Assembly: GCA_038239365.1 (NCBI GenBank)
Contig: JBBSEU010000322.1
Span: 1 to 5,980, forward strand
Length of the DNA: 5,980 nucleotides
Direction of reading: 5' to 3'
Source: JBBRMW01 sp038239365
GTDB lineage: Bacteria > Chloroflexota > Anaerolineae > Aggregatilineales > UBA2796
In this document: positions 5,801 to 5,980 of the stretch, piece after piece
Layout: each line of letters opens with the position of its first letter
Position numbering within the stretch: the stretch's first letter is position 1
Notes under the pieces: model-generated
What the model was told of the DNA's origin: nothing
Database searches by the model: none
The model's input: only the letters and a program-made list of their open reading frames with translations
Position numbers and translations under genes: made by a program

Positions 5801-5980
5801 TATTCCGCCAACGGCAGTACCACCAACCCGTACCTTTACACCTGTACCGCCAACGGCAGTACCACCCACTCGTACCAATACACCCGTGCCGCCGACACCT
5901 ATTCCGCCAACGGCAGTACCACCAACCCGTACCTTTACACCTGTACCGCCAACGGCAGTACCACCAACCCGTACCAATAC
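2889..5980 (+). CDS. Large repeat-rich surface lipoprotein: Ig-like, SH3b and three CARDB domains (partial, open at right edge)
   Basis: I translated this frame by hand: 1030 codons without a stop, running off the window. Residues 1-25 are a lipoprotein signal peptide (basic MPRRILAARVR, hydrophobic core, LALAC with lipidated Cys26). Residues about 55-148 form an Ig-like domain (Big_7-type: VEIRSPADNSEAV...GVTRIELRADN). Residues 174-240 form an SH3b domain (LNVRSGPGINYDAISTL, GWVSGAYS). Residues 246-347 are a Pro/Thr linker. CARDB-like domains lie at 348-460, 499-606 and 630-740, each with a V-x-N-x-G-[ND]-A-P-A core. From 742 to the edge the protein is Thr/Pro/Val repeat. The expected location is outside the membrane, anchored by lipid, with SH3b likely binding cell-wall material and CARDB serving adhesion or as spacers; this role is inferred from the families. 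Cys26, Cys175 and Cys240 are the only cysteines. The third base varies between repeats while the protein is kept, which supports real translation. The C-terminal end and any terminal domain are outside the window. Confidence 0.92.
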   Translation, partial: MPRRILAARVRLALPLVMLFALALACNLGASSDSAQITATPPVQAGTLVANSDMPEVEIRSPADNSEAVINTEVQVYVNAVDKQGVTRIELRADNLLVDTSAAPDPNGSTTLSSILSWTPNTPGPHVLQVVAFRATTKGNPKSITITVRQTAGQVTVPAGSPQFLTASPTVNPFCQLRANVDGLNVRSGPGINYDAISTLKLGQLVPVTGSTADRSWWQVSLSGAIGWVSGAYSSTQGVCNNIIQVPIPPSPTVPAGATPIFIPPTFTPLPLPPTIPPTATIRVVILSTLTFTPGAAGPSSIDLTATQVFATQTALARPTQVPPTLPPNAPSPTFTPIPSITPTPTRPDLVVNGATLPNPQVVLDPITGLTVVPVTVVIANVGDAPAAPFRVTIQQPDGTFVSAITSGDLAPRTQTALLINVNFTKSGPTRLLIIADSDNVIPENDKTNNTRPLDVNVVLATPIPGAPTATPTFTFTPPPTLTNTLAAKLTNTPLPLQPVLSISAIRLVTDPVVLDPKSPVTNVQVNVTVGNTGNAPAAPFTVALTLPDGRVFTGSTTQPLAPGTQTVLPITVPFSQPGTIRLSAAINGTDTSIPGAAFGRDVLIIGQSPQAPTATPTFTPTPIPVVALPDLVIKDVRAATEPIVLQAGAPTTTVQLNVTVANQGNAPANPFKIALLLAGQNAFVGISAQLLAPNTQTVIAIPVILTQSGVIQITAIANFDSALTESNQTNNTFTRTIEVTGQSAAPTNTASATNAPVQPSATTAPTLTFTPVPPTAIPPTAVPPTAVSPVIPPTAVPPTAIPPTAVPPTAVPAQPTATHTNTPVPVPPTKTSTSTATHTNTPVAVQATATHTNTAVPVQPTKTSTSTATHTNTPVAVQPTATHTNTPVPVQPTKTSTSTATHTNTSIAVQPTATHTNTAVPVQPTRTSTATVTNTNTPVPVQPTATHTNTPVPPTAVPPTRTFTPVPPTPIPPTAVPPTRTFTPVPPTAVPPTRTNTPVPPTPIPPTAVPPTRTFTPVPPTAVPPTRTN
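3408..3608 (+). other. SH3b domain of the lipoprotein
   Basis: Residues 174-240 carry the bacterial SH3 signature NVRSGPG-x-NY-x-x-I followed by WWQV and GWVSGAY. It is bracketed by Cys175 and Cys240, the only cysteines besides the lipid anchor, so a disulfide closing the domain is likely in the oxidising exterior. Confidence 0.85.
3930..4268 (+). other. CARDB-like domain 1
   Basis: Residues 348-460 begin PDLVVNGATL, carry the core VIANVGDAPAAPF, and end with the typical acidic/Asn motif (IPENDKTNNTRPLDVNV). This is a beta-sandwich adhesion-type domain. Confidence 0.75.
4383..4706 (+). other. CARDB-like domain 2, degenerate end
   Basis: Residues 499-606 share the core VTVGNTGNAPAAPF with domains 1 and 3, and LAPGTQTVLPI matches LAPRTQTALLI and LAPNTQTVIAI. 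The closing E-x-(N/D)-x-TNN motif is lost (NGTDTSIPGAAFGRDVLI instead). Confidence 0.65.
4776..5108 (+). other. CARDB-like domain 3
   Basis: Residues 630-740 begin PDLVIKDVRA, carry VTVANQGNAPANPF, and end with LTESNQTNNTFTRTIEV, a canonical CARDB close. It is the last folded domain visible before the repeat stalk. Confidence 0.75.
5208..5324 (+). repeat. PPTA(V/I) pentapeptide array
   Basis: Residues 774-812 are mostly PPTAV or PPTAI units, interrupted once by SPVI. A 27-bp block (5223-5249) recurs exactly at 5265-5291, a 42-bp offset, so the array grew by in-frame duplication of several units. Confidence 0.85.
5331..5714 (+). repeat. Four tandem 96-bp (32-residue) THTNT repeats
   Basis: Residues 815-846, 847-878, 879-910 and 911-942 are four in-frame copies. 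Each copy is a 13-residue unit (QPTATHTNTPVPV) followed by a 19-residue unit (QPTKTSTSTATHTNTPVAV). A partial fifth copy follows at 943-953. Copies differ mainly at third codon positions. There is no spacer structure as in CRISPR. Confidence 0.9.
5748..5980 (+). repeat. 14/5-residue PPTAVPPTRT repeats in a 99-bp higher-order unit, continuing past the edge
   Basis: From residue 954 the order is 14-mer PPTAVPPTRTFTPV, 5-mer PPTPI, 14-mer (FTPV), 14-mer (NTPV), then 5-mer, 14-mer, 14-mer again. The 99-bp unit at 5790-5888 recurs from 5889 to the edge with two differences in the 92 bases visible. Confidence 0.9.

Noticed and set aside
5162..5977. Long minus-strand frames (5162-5605 and 5618-5977, also 5253-5468 and 5481-5732) encoding Val/Gly/Thr or Arg/Cys-rich repeats
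   Set aside because: They are complements of the PPT/THTNT codons of the lipoprotein. The repeat simply lacks stops in those frames, and the proteins have no domain or sensible start context.

Overview
The window looks like a piece of a bacterial chromosome, most plausibly from Chloroflexota (Anaerolineae-like). I infer this from the last gene. It encodes a secreted lipoprotein with an SH3b domain, CARDB domains and very long Thr/Pro-rich linkers (TPT, PPTAV and THTNT repeats), a style common in that phylum. No rRNA, tRNA or marker gene is present to confirm it. I see no insertion sequence, phage gene or CRISPR array.

Layout. Positions 1-69 may be the last 22 codons of a plus-strand gene cut by the left edge. 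Positions 70-170 are a non-coding gap between convergent genes, with two inverted repeats (76-113 and 151-173). Positions 171-1880 (minus) encode a cytoplasmic GH13 alpha-glucan-active enzyme with an N-terminal CBM48/E-set domain, closest in look to branching enzymes or TreZ. Positions 1881-2057 are a divergent promoter region with dyad-like sequence. Positions 2058-2765 (plus) encode a small membrane zinc metallopeptidase of the YugP type with an intact HELGH motif. Positions 2766-2888 hold an imperfect hairpin and a perfect TATAAT box.

Positions 2889-5980 (plus) are one uninterrupted reading frame, open at the right edge, with at least 1030 codons. It covers more than half of the window. 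The frame is easy to miss because it has no stop codon here and because many short spurious frames lie across it. The order is: lipoprotein signal peptide, Ig-like domain, SH3b domain, Pro/Thr linker, three CARDB domains separated by Pro/Thr linkers, then about 290 residues of Thr/Pro/Val repeats that continue past the window.

Functional reading. The GH13 enzyme belongs to glycogen or alpha-glucan metabolism. The peptidase and the lipoprotein both act at the cell envelope and lie in the same direction, but a separate promoter-like box precedes the lipoprotein, so they need not be one operon. The most interesting part is the repeat stalk. It has nested 13/19, 32 and apparent 64-residue periods, no acidic residues, regularly spaced histidines, and a nearly identical 99-bp repeat at the right edge that suggests recent expansion.
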